Below, piece after piece: positions 14,748-20,020 of a stretch of 20,020 nt of DNA. The position numbers were made by a program, and so were the translations under genes. The DNA is from a virus. The stretch spans positions 1 to 20,020 of IMG/VR virus record IMGVR_UViG_3300034018_001188. One strand, 5' to 3'. The stretch's first letter is position 1. Every line of letters begins with the position of its first letter. The notes beneath the pieces were generated by a model, which saw only the letters and a program-made list of their open reading frames with translations, had not been told where the DNA came from and did no database searches.

Positions 14748-14950
14748 ACCCCGCATTCATCTACCGACATACGATGACCAGCGAGGTGCTGGTGGTGGAT
14801 ATGCAAGGAGCCAAGGATCTGGAAGCCGCCAGACCTTACTGGAAACTGCTGCACTCAATCAACGCGGTCGAGGTGCTGCATTTCATCATCAGACTGACAC
14901 CACGGCAGAGAAACCGATACATCAAGTCACTTACTACCGAGAAACCATGA
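14744..14950 (+). CDS. 68-residue phage protein of unknown function
   Basis: The sequence begins MNPAFIYRHTMTSEVLVVDM and continues with an alpha-helical part (AKDLEAARPYWKLLHSINAV) and a basic end (RLTPRQRNRYIKSL). GGAGGG (14735-14740) precedes the ATG, and start and stop overlap the neighbours by 4 nt. No recognisable domain is present. The early strand and later helices suggest a small alpha/beta fold. Confidence 0.6.
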   Translation: MNPAFIYRHTMTSEVLVVDMQGAKDLEAARPYWKLLHSINAVEVLHFIIRLTPRQRNRYIKSLTTEKP

Positions 14951-15162
14951 AACGCTGGAACAAGAAAGCATGGCCTTTACTGGCAGGAACCAAGAATGGA
15001 AACACCATCAGAGTCTGGTGCCCATATTGTCGGATTCACCATGTGCATGGATGGGACAAGGACTGTTCAGATTCCGATGCAACCCATCGAGTGGCACACT
15101 GCCTGCCTGGTGGACCATTCCGCGAGACAGGGTACTACATCACTGTGGAGCCAATACTATGA
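14947..15162 (+). CDS. 71-residue zinc-binding protein (WCPYC..HxHG...HRvAHC family)
   Basis: The ATG at 14947 overlaps the previous stop. The protein has VWCPYCRIHHVHGW (C25, C28, H31, H32, H34), then ATHRVAHCLPGGPFRETGYY (H47, H51, C52). This C..C-H.HG-HR.AHC-GY pattern is one I recognise in small phage and actinobacterial proteins. The conserved Cys and His residues could coordinate one zinc ion. The function is not established; such mini zinc ribbons may bind nucleic acid or protein partners. The N-terminus is basic (MKRWNKKAW). Confidence 0.72.
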   Translation: MKRWNKKAWPLLAGTKNGNTIRVWCPYCRIHHVHGWDKDCSDSDATHRVAHCLPGGPFRETGYYITVEPIL

Positions 15163-15344
15163 CCATCGAAGAAATGAGAACCATTGACGGAGTGAAGACT
15201 TGGAAAGAGCTGGAGGAGGCCAAGGAGCGCATCGCGCACTTGGAGGCAGCCATCCGATCCACACTCGAAGCCAATCGGCATCTGGCCGACGGAGACAACT
15301 GCACCCTGATCGAACTCAAGAAAGTCCTACCAGACTACCCATGA
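15159..15344 (+). CDS. 61-residue helical phage protein (LADGDNCTL motif)
   Basis: Residues 15-45 form a charged helix (TWKELEEAKERIAHLEAAIR). It is followed by the loop LADGDNCTLIELKKVLPDYP, a motif (LADGD.CTL..L) common near the end of small tailed-phage proteins of unknown role. GGAG (15147-15150) lies eight bases before the ATG, which overlaps the previous stop. The stop overlaps the next ATG. Confidence 0.68.
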   Translation: MTIEEMRTIDGVKTWKELEEAKERIAHLEAAIRSTLEANRHLADGDNCTLIELKKVLPDYP

Positions 15345-15886
15345 TCTACTCACAAGCAGGCCAATTGCCTCACCATCAGTACTGCTTCGTCGAAGCATCC
15401 TTCCTCGGATTATCCGGGGCAGCATTCATCCCCTGCGTCTGGTTCGGCCTAGTATCCATCCCAGGTCGGATGTGGGGCTGCACCATCATGCTTGAGTGCG
15501 GCGCGGTTTACCGGGCGGTGCCGCCTCACGCGCTAGCATTCGATCCACAGCCTGAACTCGACTGGCGCCCAGACCACGCCCAGCGATGGGACTGCTACGG
15601 AACCGACTTCACCACCATCGAGTACACCTTCCTCCGAGGACTCGAATGCCAGGTCAAATGCGCCGATCAAATCATCACCGGCGACTACCTCTTCACCGCC
15701 GCTCCCATCGGCGATAGCTGGAGCCGACAACCCAACCAAGCCAAGGAATTCATGTTCATCCGAACCGATGGCGAACGACTCACCATCCAGCCCACCGACA
15801 AGGTCATCTTCATCGAGAAGTCATTCACCGAACCTCAATGGCCCACCGGCCTGCGAACCACCGACAAAATCTACACCTGCGAATAG
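15341..15886 (+). CDS. 181-residue conserved phage hypothetical protein
   Basis: I chose the ATG at 15341 (ATGA overlap) over a longer open frame that would run through the previous gene. The protein has a beta-rich look with many aromatics: SIPGRMWGCTIMLECGAVYR, PPHALAFDPQPELDW, RWDCYGTDFTTIEYTFLRGL, a short ITGDYLFTAAPIGDSW, and a C-terminal QPTDKVIFIEKSFTEPQWP. The order G.C.+.E.GAVYR.+P.HAL - WD.+G - GdYLFT - QP..+.+ resembles a conserved phage family whose function I do not know. Six cysteines are scattered with no clear zinc spacing. It is the largest of the small-gene cluster and ends the nine-gene run of 4-nt overlaps. Confidence 0.68.
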   Translation: MIYSQAGQLPHHQYCFVEASFLGLSGAAFIPCVWFGLVSIPGRMWGCTIMLECGAVYRAVPPHALAFDPQPELDWRPDHAQRWDCYGTDFTTIEYTFLRGLECQVKCADQIITGDYLFTAAPIGDSWSRQPNQAKEFMFIRTDGERLTIQPTDKVIFIEKSFTEPQWPTGLRTTDKIYTCE

Positions 15887-15895
15887 AAGGGGAAA

Positions 15896-16141
15896 ATGAC
15901 GATACTTCAACAATTGGGGTTGACCAAGGAGTCCATGTCTCGCATGGTGGGCCATGTCACTCCGTTCAAGGATCCGAACCCTCGGATCAACCGGCGGTGG
16001 CCGGCTGTTCCAACCGAGATCCGGGATGCCATCCTGAAAGAGGACAAGTCACGCACTTACCCAGAGTTGTCCAAAAAGTACAACATCTCACTGTCATGTG
16101 TATGGAACATCAAGAACAGCAAAAACAACAAACAACAATAG
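15896..16141 (+). CDS. 81-residue helix-turn-helix protein
   Basis: The ATG is preceded by AGAAGGGG (15885-15892). Residues 38-76 contain a homeodomain/Psq-like HTH: VPTEIRDAILKEDKSRTYPE followed by LSKKYNISLSCVWNIKNSK, where ISLSCVWNIK is the recognition-helix pattern. The N-terminus (TILQQLGLTKESMSRMVGHV) is helical. It probably binds DNA as a small regulator. Its last 46 nt overlap the zinc-peptide gene in another frame. Two genes downstream lies a second HTH protein, so this stretch is a small regulatory cluster. Confidence 0.68.
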   Translation: MTILQQLGLTKESMSRMVGHVTPFKDPNPRINRRWPAVPTEIRDAILKEDKSRTYPELSKKYNISLSCVWNIKNSKNNKQQ

Positions 16142-16281
16142 AGGAACTACAACGATGGAAACAGTTATGTCACGAATTGGCCGATTGCTTGGGATGCGGA
16201 TGCATAATCAAGCACGGCCTGTGTGTTCAGTGCCACAAAGCACAGAAGAGGTACCGAGCAATACAAACACCTTTGAGGTAG
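16096..16281 (+). CDS. 61-residue small zinc-binding protein overlapping its neighbours
   Basis: The sequence MCMEHQEQQKQQTTIEELQR leads into a helix (WKQLCHELADC) and then CLGCGCIIKHGLCVQCHKAQ and KRYRAI. The C-x2-C-x-C...H-x2-C-x2-C spacing looks like a real zinc site, and the closing C..A..RYR is common in small phage proteins. It starts inside the HTH gene (46-nt overlap), and its TAG overlaps the GTG of the next gene (TAGTG). The competing frame over 16155-16281 (extending the next gene upstream) has no domain-like features, so I prefer this one. No SD site precedes the ATG. Confidence 0.6.
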   Translation: MCMEHQEQQKQQTTIEELQRWKQLCHELADCLGCGCIIKHGLCVQCHKAQKRYRAIQTPLR

Positions 16282-16694
16282 TGGCAGTTAGTAAGAAGAA
16301 GAAGGACAAGAAGCGAATATACATGAAACTCAGCGATTCAATCGATCAAGTTAACAAGCTGCGATCAGAAGGGCTTACCTATCGTCTCATCGGTGAACAC
16401 TTCAAGATGTCCAAGCAGCGGGTCTATCAGATCATCAAAGCCGGTCAGCAGCGCGATATCGAGCGGGCCAAGTGGACCTACGGGCTCAGCGTTCGTAACG
16501 CTAAGCTGATGGACTTCCTCGAATTGAAATCCAAGGATGCCGCTCGCAACGCGGTTCTATCTAGGGAGATCGCTCCTTTCAAGTGGGACAACTTCGGTCG
16601 CAAGTCCTACACCGACCTCTGCCAATGGCTCGAAGTCAAACCGCTTGAATCATTCAGCGGTAAGAAGTGTCCTCACTGCGGCCTTCAAACATGA
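16281..16694 (+). CDS. Putative transcription factor: sigma-region-4-like HTH fused to an RNA polymerase alpha-CTD-like domain
   Basis: The protein has 137 residues from the GTG at 16281 (TAGTG overlap); an ATG at 16323 would give 123 residues and keep all domains. A Lys-rich N-terminus precedes an HTH (22-55: DQVNKLRSEGLTYRLIGEHF then KMSKQRVYQIIK) like sigma region 4. Residues 69-120 mirror the bacterial alpha-CTD: LSVRNA (69-74; E. coli LTVRSA) and NFGRKSYTDL (104-113; E. coli NLGKKSLTEI) at comparable spacing, which is the helix-hairpin-helix that binds UP elements and activators. A single CPHC (130-133) ends the protein. A promoter-directed regulator that touches host RNA polymerase or its DNA sites is inferred. 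The stop overlaps the next ATG. Confidence 0.72.
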   Translation: MAVSKKKKDKKRIYMKLSDSIDQVNKLRSEGLTYRLIGEHFKMSKQRVYQIIKAGQQRDIERAKWTYGLSVRNAKLMDFLELKSKDAARNAVLSREIAPFKWDNFGRKSYTDLCQWLEVKPLESFSGKKCPHCGLQT

Positions 16695-16954
16695 GCAACC
16701 GTCACCAATACCCACTCGTTGAATCAATCAAGGTGGTCCGCCTCTCGGAGGGGCGGACCATCCGCATTACAAGGGATCGTACCAAGCAAGACCTCAAAGT
16801 GATCCACGGCGACGGAGACATCCATCTCACCTGCGTCGCTCAAGCCCATGACCCCATCGAGATGATCAAGACCTTGGCCCGCCTCGAAGACGTCCGATCA
16901 GTCGAACTCACCGACGCCAAGGGCAACGGCATCATAATCCACAAACAGAAATAA
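16691..16954 (+). CDS. 87-residue phage protein of unknown function
   Basis: The ATG overlaps the previous stop. The sequence is beta-rich: ESIKVVRLSEGRTIRITRDR, KQDLKVIHGDGDIHLTCVAQ, then helix IEMIKTLARLED and strand VRSVELTDAKGNGIIIHK. It could be a small alpha/beta fold; no motif is recognised. The DNA for residues 15-24 forms a 9-bp inverted repeat, TGGTCCGCC (16734-16742) and GGCGGACCA (16752-16760), 40 nt after the start codon. Confidence 0.62.
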   Translation: MSNRHQYPLVESIKVVRLSEGRTIRITRDRTKQDLKVIHGDGDIHLTCVAQAHDPIEMIKTLARLEDVRSVELTDAKGNGIIIHKQK

Positions 16955-16955
16955 C

Positions 16956-17201
16956 ATGAACCAGTCCTCAACACACGACATCGTAACGGCACTCAAGATC
17001 GTCAGCTCCCAAATCGAATCACCAGATGGAGTCGCTCAAGCCCTCTGCCTCGAAGCAGCAAGTCGTCTCACTGACATGGTCAAGCTCACGAGCGACCTCA
17101 CTGCACACGTCATCTCCAATCCTGTGCATCACCCTCGATGTAACTCCAAAACCAAGGGTACCTACTGCAATTGTATCCTGGCTCGCATCCTCCCCACATG
17201 A
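16956..17201 (+). CDS. 81-residue protein with a possible C-terminal zinc motif
   Basis: The N-terminal two-thirds is helical (HDIVTALKIVSSQIESPDGV, then LCLEAASRLTDMVKLTSDLT). The C-terminus HHPRCNSKTKGTYCNCIL places H58, H59, C62, C71 and C73 close together, a plausible zinc site and a pattern common in tiny phage proteins. The leader is A-rich and SD-less (cagaaataacATG). The stop overlaps the next ATG. Function unknown. Confidence 0.6.
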   Translation: MNQSSTHDIVTALKIVSSQIESPDGVAQALCLEAASRLTDMVKLTSDLTAHVISNPVHHPRCNSKTKGTYCNCILARILPT

Positions 17202-17464
17202 AGACCCCAAGACACGAGCAGCCATGGTACGAATGCCGCCTTGAAACCAACAAGAAGCCAGCCCCATTGACCGCAGAGGAACGCACCACCATGAGCGACA
17301 TCAACCGAAAGCTCATCGAGGACGCCCCTCGCCTCATCGAATACGGCATCAAGAAAGGGTGGATCTCCTACCCAAAGAAGACTCGAGCCTACCACACATG
17401 GATCACCAAGGATAGTCCGCCACTCGAACAAGACGATTCGTCCACGTTCGATACCAGTCCGTAG
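17198..17464 (+). CDS. 88-residue charged phage protein, unknown function
   Basis: The ATG at 17198 overlaps the previous stop. The sequence includes EQPWYECRLETNKKPAPLTA, then a helix (EERTTMSDINRKLIEDAPRL), IEYGIKKGWISYPKKTRAYH and an acidic end (LEQDDSSTFDTSP). The helix followed by a Trp/Tyr/Lys segment suggests a small helical fold, perhaps nucleic-acid binding, but no family is recognised. It is the last of the small genes; a 20-nt CA-rich gap leads to the primase-helicase. Confidence 0.6.
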   Translation: MKTPRHEQPWYECRLETNKKPAPLTAEERTTMSDINRKLIEDAPRLIEYGIKKGWISYPKKTRAYHTWITKDSPPLEQDDSSTFDTSP

Positions 17465-17484
17465 TCCAGCAACAAATCAACGAC

Positions 17485-19347
17485 ATGACAACGCTCCTCG
17501 AACGAGCAGCGCTTTGGCTCGCCAAGGTGCCGCCAGCCATCTCCGGATCCGGAGGGCACTCACAAACCTACACCGCCGCCGTTGGCCTCGTCCACGGCTT
17601 CGGCCTGTCAGACACAGACGCATTCACACTCCTGTCCGATTGGAACCGCTCATGCCAGCCACCCTGGCAGGACCGCGAACTCCTCCACAAGATCCGACAG
17701 GCCAATGAGAAGTCCCACTCCAAGCCCCGCGGGCACCTCGCCAATTCCTCGGCAAGCAGCCCCGCTGAGCCATTGGACCTGACACGGGTGCGGTTCAGTA
17801 GGCCAAAGCCTGTGGAGCCTCCGCGGGTGCCAGAGGGGTCCGTGGAGCCGTCCGCGCCATCAAACCCGCCCGCAGCCCCCATACCGGCCTCGCACGACGC
17901 ATCGGAGTTCAAGCGGTTCCTCACATCCGCCTTCGCGGCCACCGAGGTGGTCTGCATCTGCGAGCAGGTCGAGGATGGTAGGCCAATCAGTGCCGGCTCA
18001 TTCCTTCCCCTCGAGGACTGGATCGCTCGCTTCGATGATCCCGAGTCCATCCTGTTCCGCAGCGACCGAACCGATGGCGTCTTCGTACGCATCAACCCGT
18101 TCAAGCCCAACCTCTACAGCGGCTCCGACAACGATGTCAGCGCGTACCGCCATGTCCTGGTGGAGTTCGATTCCAAACCCAAGGCCGAGCAGGAACAGCT
18201 CCTCCGCTCCTCGGGCCTCCCCATCAGCGTCCTCATCGACTCCGGTGGCAAGTCCATCCATGCATGGGTCCGTGTCGATGCCCCCAACCGCAAGGAATGG
18301 GACGCCCGCAGGGACCTCATCTACTCGGCAATCCCCGATGTCGATCCCAAGAACAAGAACCCATCGCGCTTCTCCCGGCTCCCCGGCTCCTGGCGGGGCG
18401 AAGAGAAGCAGAAGCTGTTGGACATCAACCTCGGCGCTCGATCATGGGAAGATTGGCTCACCGATCGGGAGACCGATGATGACAAGGCCACCGTCGTCAC
18501 GGTCAAAGACCTCATCAACTTCGACCCGGACAACGATCCGGATAACCTCATCGGCAAACGGTGGCTCACACGCGGCTCCTCCATGATCATCTCCGGTGGC
18601 ACCGGCATCGGGAAGTCATCCCTGATGATGCAGATCGTCATCCAGTGGGCCATGGGCAGGGACTTCTTCGGTGTTGCACCTGTACGACCACTCCGCATCG
18701 GTATCGTCCAAGCCGAGAACGACAAGGGCGACCTCGCCGAAGCATTCAAGGGCGTCATCAAGGGGCTGAACATGCACACGCCCGACATCCGCATCCTCCA
18801 AGAGAACCTGCACTTCCGCACCGAGGCCGTCCGCACCGGTGACGCATTCCTGGCCTACGCGAAGAGATTCATCACCCGATCGAAGCTCGATGTCATCATC
18901 GGTGACCCGCTCTTCTCCTACTTCGGGGGAGACCTCAGCGACCAGGGCGAGGTCAGCGTGTTCTTGAGGAACAAACTCCAGCCCATCCTCCACCAGACCA
19001 AGGTCGCTTGGATCTGGATGCACCACATCAGCAAAGCCCAGCGGAAGGACGGCGAGCCCATGACCACCATGGAACTCGCCCACTCCGGGTTCGGATCCAG
19101 CGAACTCGCCAACTGGGCTCGGGAGATCGCCGTCTTGGTAGAAGTAGGCCAGTCGAAGCCCCGACGGTTCCAACTGGCCTTCTGCAAGCGCGGATCAAGG
19201 CTGGATGCTAACTCACTACATCTTCAGCATTCTCCCAAGGATATTCTGTGGGAGCAGTGGAATCCCATGGTGATGACCGGGGCGCAACTGAAGGAGCCGC
19301 AGCCACCGAAGAAGCCTTCTTATCCTCGTCGAGGGCGTCGCGCATAG
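17485..19347 (+). CDS. Fused primase-helicase: PriCT-like module, AEP-type primase and RepA-like RecA ATPase
   Basis: The protein has 620 residues. Residues 1-85 form a PriCT-like module (KVPPAISGSGGHSQTYTAAV, LVHGFGLSDTDAF, SCQPPWQDRELLHKIRQA). A Pro/Ser linker (about 90-140) follows. Residues 140-310 look like an AEP primase: motif I VLVEFDS (E227, D229), motif II SGGKSIHAW with S257 and H259, and DVDPKNKNPSRFSRLPG (285-301). The C-terminal half is a RepA/RecA-type helicase: Walker A GGTGIGKS (371-378), Walker B LDVIIGDPL (468-476), then WIWMHHISKA. Such proteins prime and unwind DNA at a phage origin. Motif I has Glu where Asp is usual. The start is SD-less in a CA-rich leader. The last 140 nt overlap the convergent minus-strand gene. 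Confidence 0.85.
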   Translation: MTTLLERAALWLAKVPPAISGSGGHSQTYTAAVGLVHGFGLSDTDAFTLLSDWNRSCQPPWQDRELLHKIRQANEKSHSKPRGHLANSSASSPAEPLDLTRVRFSRPKPVEPPRVPEGSVEPSAPSNPPAAPIPASHDASEFKRFLTSAFAATEVVCICEQVEDGRPISAGSFLPLEDWIARFDDPESILFRSDRTDGVFVRINPFKPNLYSGSDNDVSAYRHVLVEFDSKPKAEQEQLLRSSGLPISVLIDSGGKSIHAWVRVDAPNRKEWDARRDLIYSAIPDVDPKNKNPSRFSRLPGSWRGEEKQKLLDINLGARSWEDWLTDRETDDDKATVVTVKDLINFDPDNDPDNLIGKRWLTRGSSMIISGGTGIGKSSLMMQIVIQWAMGRDFFGVAPVRPLRIGIVQAENDKGDLAEAFKGVIKGLNMHTPDIRILQENLHFRTEAVRTGDAFLAYAKRFITRSKLDVIIGDPLFSYFGGDLSDQGEVSVFLRNKLQPILHQTKVAWIWMHHISKAQRKDGEPMTTMELAHSGFGSSELANWAREIAVLVEVGQSKPRRFQLAFCKRGSRLDANSLHLQHSPKDILWEQWNPMVMTGAQLKEPQPPKKPSYPRRGRRA

Positions 19348-19825
19348 CCTTAAACCAGTCCTCTCCATCAGCCGCTTTCTCTTCGGGGGGAGCGGCTTGT
19401 TGCTGTTGGGGTTTCGAATCCAGATCATCCTCCTCCGAGTCGGCCACATCATCGGTCTTCCTGCCTCCCTTGCGACGACGCAGCCACACAACCTCGCCCT
19501 TCACCTTCCGAAGCTCCGATCTCAATGATGATATATCACGCTTCAGCTCTGTCACAGTGCTCATCAATAGTGATATCTTGTCCACCTCCTCAGCAGGAAC
19601 CCAATCACAACCACGCCACTGGCGATGGATACGATCGAATATCAATACCGCGCTCTTCATGTGGCGCATCGAATCAAACGCACGAAGCGCACGGCCAAGA
19701 TCGCATTTCAGATTCTCGCGAATGTAGGTCACGACCTCGGACCGAGTAGGGTCGGCGTCGTGCCTCATCGGCGGCATCAGGCGGAACATGGCGCGGAGGG
19801 TGGAACCGTTCTCTAGATAACTCAT
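19208..19825 (-). CDS. 205-residue coiled-coil phage protein on the minus strand
   Basis: I chose the ATG at 19825; a GTG at 19888 is also in frame but would add 21 residues and reach into the structured region. Residues 25-76 form a helical, Cys/Trp-containing domain (SEVVTYIRENLKCDLGRALR, then AVLIFDRIHRQWRGCDW). A coiled coil spans 80-115 (VDKISLLMSTVTELKRDISS onward) and ends in basic residues RRRKGGRK. A long acidic Gln/Pro/Ala-rich tail follows. No SD is close to the ATG. Its 3' end runs 140 nt antisense into the primase-helicase gene. The family is unknown; a DNA-binding N-terminus with an oligomerising coil is a guess. Confidence 0.62.
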   Translation of the reverse strand: MSYLENGSTLRAMFRLMPPMRHDADPTRSEVVTYIRENLKCDLGRALRAFDSMRHMKSAVLIFDRIHRQWRGCDWVPAEEVDKISLLMSTVTELKRDISSLRSELRKVKGEVVWLRRRKGGRKTDDVADSEEDDLDSKPQQQQAAPPEEKAADGEDWFKAMRDALDEDKKASSVAAAPSVAPRSSPWDSTAPTEYPWENAEDVVS

Positions 19826-19873
19826 AGGAGAACCAAGGTACGTTCTCCCGGGGCACCCGTCAAGTATCCAGAA

Positions 19874-19904
19874 GGAACTTCCAATCACGGTCCCAGAAAG
19901 TTCC
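19874..19904. repeat. 7-bp inverted repeat in the right-end intergenic region
   Basis: GGAACTT (19874-19880) is complementary to AAGTTCC (19898-19904), with a 17-nt spacer. A run of eight C follows at 19908-19915. It lies upstream of the minus-strand gene's ATG and may be part of its regulatory region. Confidence 0.5.
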
Positions 19905-19920
19905 GCGCCCCCCCCGCTAT

Positions 19921-19962
19921 CTCCCCTAAAAGGGAGTCTTACTACTCCCTTAAAAGGGAGTC
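19921..19962. repeat. Two tandem near-palindromes exactly 24 nt apart
   Basis: The 18-nt unit ctccc(c/t)taaaagggagtc occurs at 19921-19938 and 19945-19962, with a single mismatch between copies. Each unit is itself an inverted repeat (CTCCCT..AGGGAG in the second copy, CTCCC..GGGAG in the first). Repeated palindromes with fixed spacing in a non-coding region suggest paired operators or origin iterons. Transcribed, each could also form a small hairpin. Confidence 0.75.
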
Positions 19963-19973
19963 AAAAATAGCAT

Positions 19974-20018
19974 CGCCGAGACGCTGCGGGGGCGTTTCAA
20001 GACGCCCCGCGCTCGGCG
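19974..20018. other. Large two-tier GC-rich stem-loop at the right edge
   Basis: The inner stem GGGGCGT (19989-19995) pairs with ACGCCCC (20002-20008) around a TTCAAG loop. The outer arms CGCCGAG (19974-19980) and CTCGGCG (20012-20018) are also perfectly complementary. Read on the minus strand, a T-run (ctattttt) begins a few bases past the outer arm, so it could be a terminator for a leftward gene beyond the window. It could equally be an origin hairpin or a structured RNA. The window ends two bases after it. Confidence 0.7.
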
Positions 20019-20020
20019 GC

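Larger units (their letters stand above)
19826..20020. other. Intergenic region upstream of the minus-strand gene
   Basis: This 195-nt stretch is the longest without a supported gene. It holds the inverted repeat, a C8 run, the tandem palindromes and the large stem-loop listed separately. No convincing -35/-10 pair could be assigned by eye for the leftward gene, and no ORF with protein-like character is seen in it. Confidence 0.6.

Noticed and set aside
16098-16280. Upstream extension of the HTH/alpha-CTD-like gene
   Set aside because: The extension has no domain-like sequence and would compete with the Cys-patterned zinc peptide in the other frame; GTG 16281 or ATG 16323 fit better.
8323-19846. 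The 10-mer ggtacgttct at both 8323-8332 and 19837-19846, considered as shared att or promoter sites
   Set aside because: Chance 10-mer matches are expected many times in 20 kb, and the flanking bases do not extend the match.
19921-19962. CRISPR-like array
   Set aside because: Only two palindromic units with a 6-nt spacer; far too short, and no cas genes.
1-20020. tRNA or rRNA genes
   Set aside because: No cloverleaf with a GGTTCGA-type T-loop and no rRNA-like sequence was found by eye on either strand; a dedicated tRNA scan could not be run.

Overview
The window reads as part of a tailed-phage (Caudoviricetes) genome or an integrated copy of one, probably a podovirus-like virus with large ejected internal proteins. 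It has phage virion families on the left, a RecE/RecT-type recombination pair, a RuvC-like resolvase, a fused primase-helicase, and about twenty tiny, mostly 4-nt-overlapping genes on the right. No ribosomal, metabolic or tRNA genes are visible. The host cannot be fixed from sequence. The N-terminal module of the primase-helicase resembles proteins I associate with Verrucomicrobiota/Planctomycetota plasmids and phages, and many core genes lack a Shine-Dalgarno (SD) site, so a host of that kind is a tentative inference.

Layout. 1-8284 (+) is the virion module: the 3' part of a glutamine-rich structural protein with a conserved phage C-terminal module, a proline-rich protein, a coiled-coil protein, and an 1855-residue internal/ejection protein. 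An AT-rich block in the middle of that giant gene encodes a ParB-like domain. 8285-8337 is a small control region at the module border. 8338-13129 (+) is recombination/replication: a small excisionase-type HTH, a RecT-like annealing protein, a RecE-like exonuclease, a DUF669-type putative ssDNA-binding protein, an SF2 helicase, a one-TM peptide, a PAPS-reductase-like PP-loop enzyme and a RuvC-like resolvase. 13126-17464 (+) is a run of small accessory genes joined by ATGA/GTGA overlaps. It includes a ribbon-helix-helix protein, zinc-binding peptides, one-TM and coiled-coil proteins, an HTH protein, and a protein combining a sigma-region-4-like HTH with an RNA polymerase alpha-CTD-like domain. 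17485-19347 (+) is a primase-helicase. 19208-19825 (-) is a convergent coiled-coil gene whose 3' end overlaps the primase-helicase. 19826-20020 is the only sizeable non-coding stretch and is densely structured: an inverted repeat, two tandem hairpins exactly 24 nt apart, and a large two-tier GC-rich stem-loop.

How the genes work together (inference): the exonuclease and annealing protein, the ssDNA-binding candidate, the SF2 helicase, the resolvase and the primase-helicase would support recombination-linked DNA replication. No DNA polymerase is in the window. The virion genes build the particle, and the giant protein is probably injected with the DNA, perhaps carrying its ParB-like domain into the host cell. 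The HTH/alpha-CTD-like protein is the best candidate for a phage-encoded transcription factor that touches the host polymerase.

Most notable: (i) the ParB-like island at about 33% GC inside a gene with flanks of 55-70% GC; (ii) the sigma4-like HTH plus alpha-CTD-like fusion; (iii) two distinct translation-start styles, a CA-rich SD-less leader (one 18-nt leader is repeated exactly) and a recurrent SD-ATGAGCG boundary; (iv) the structured right end.
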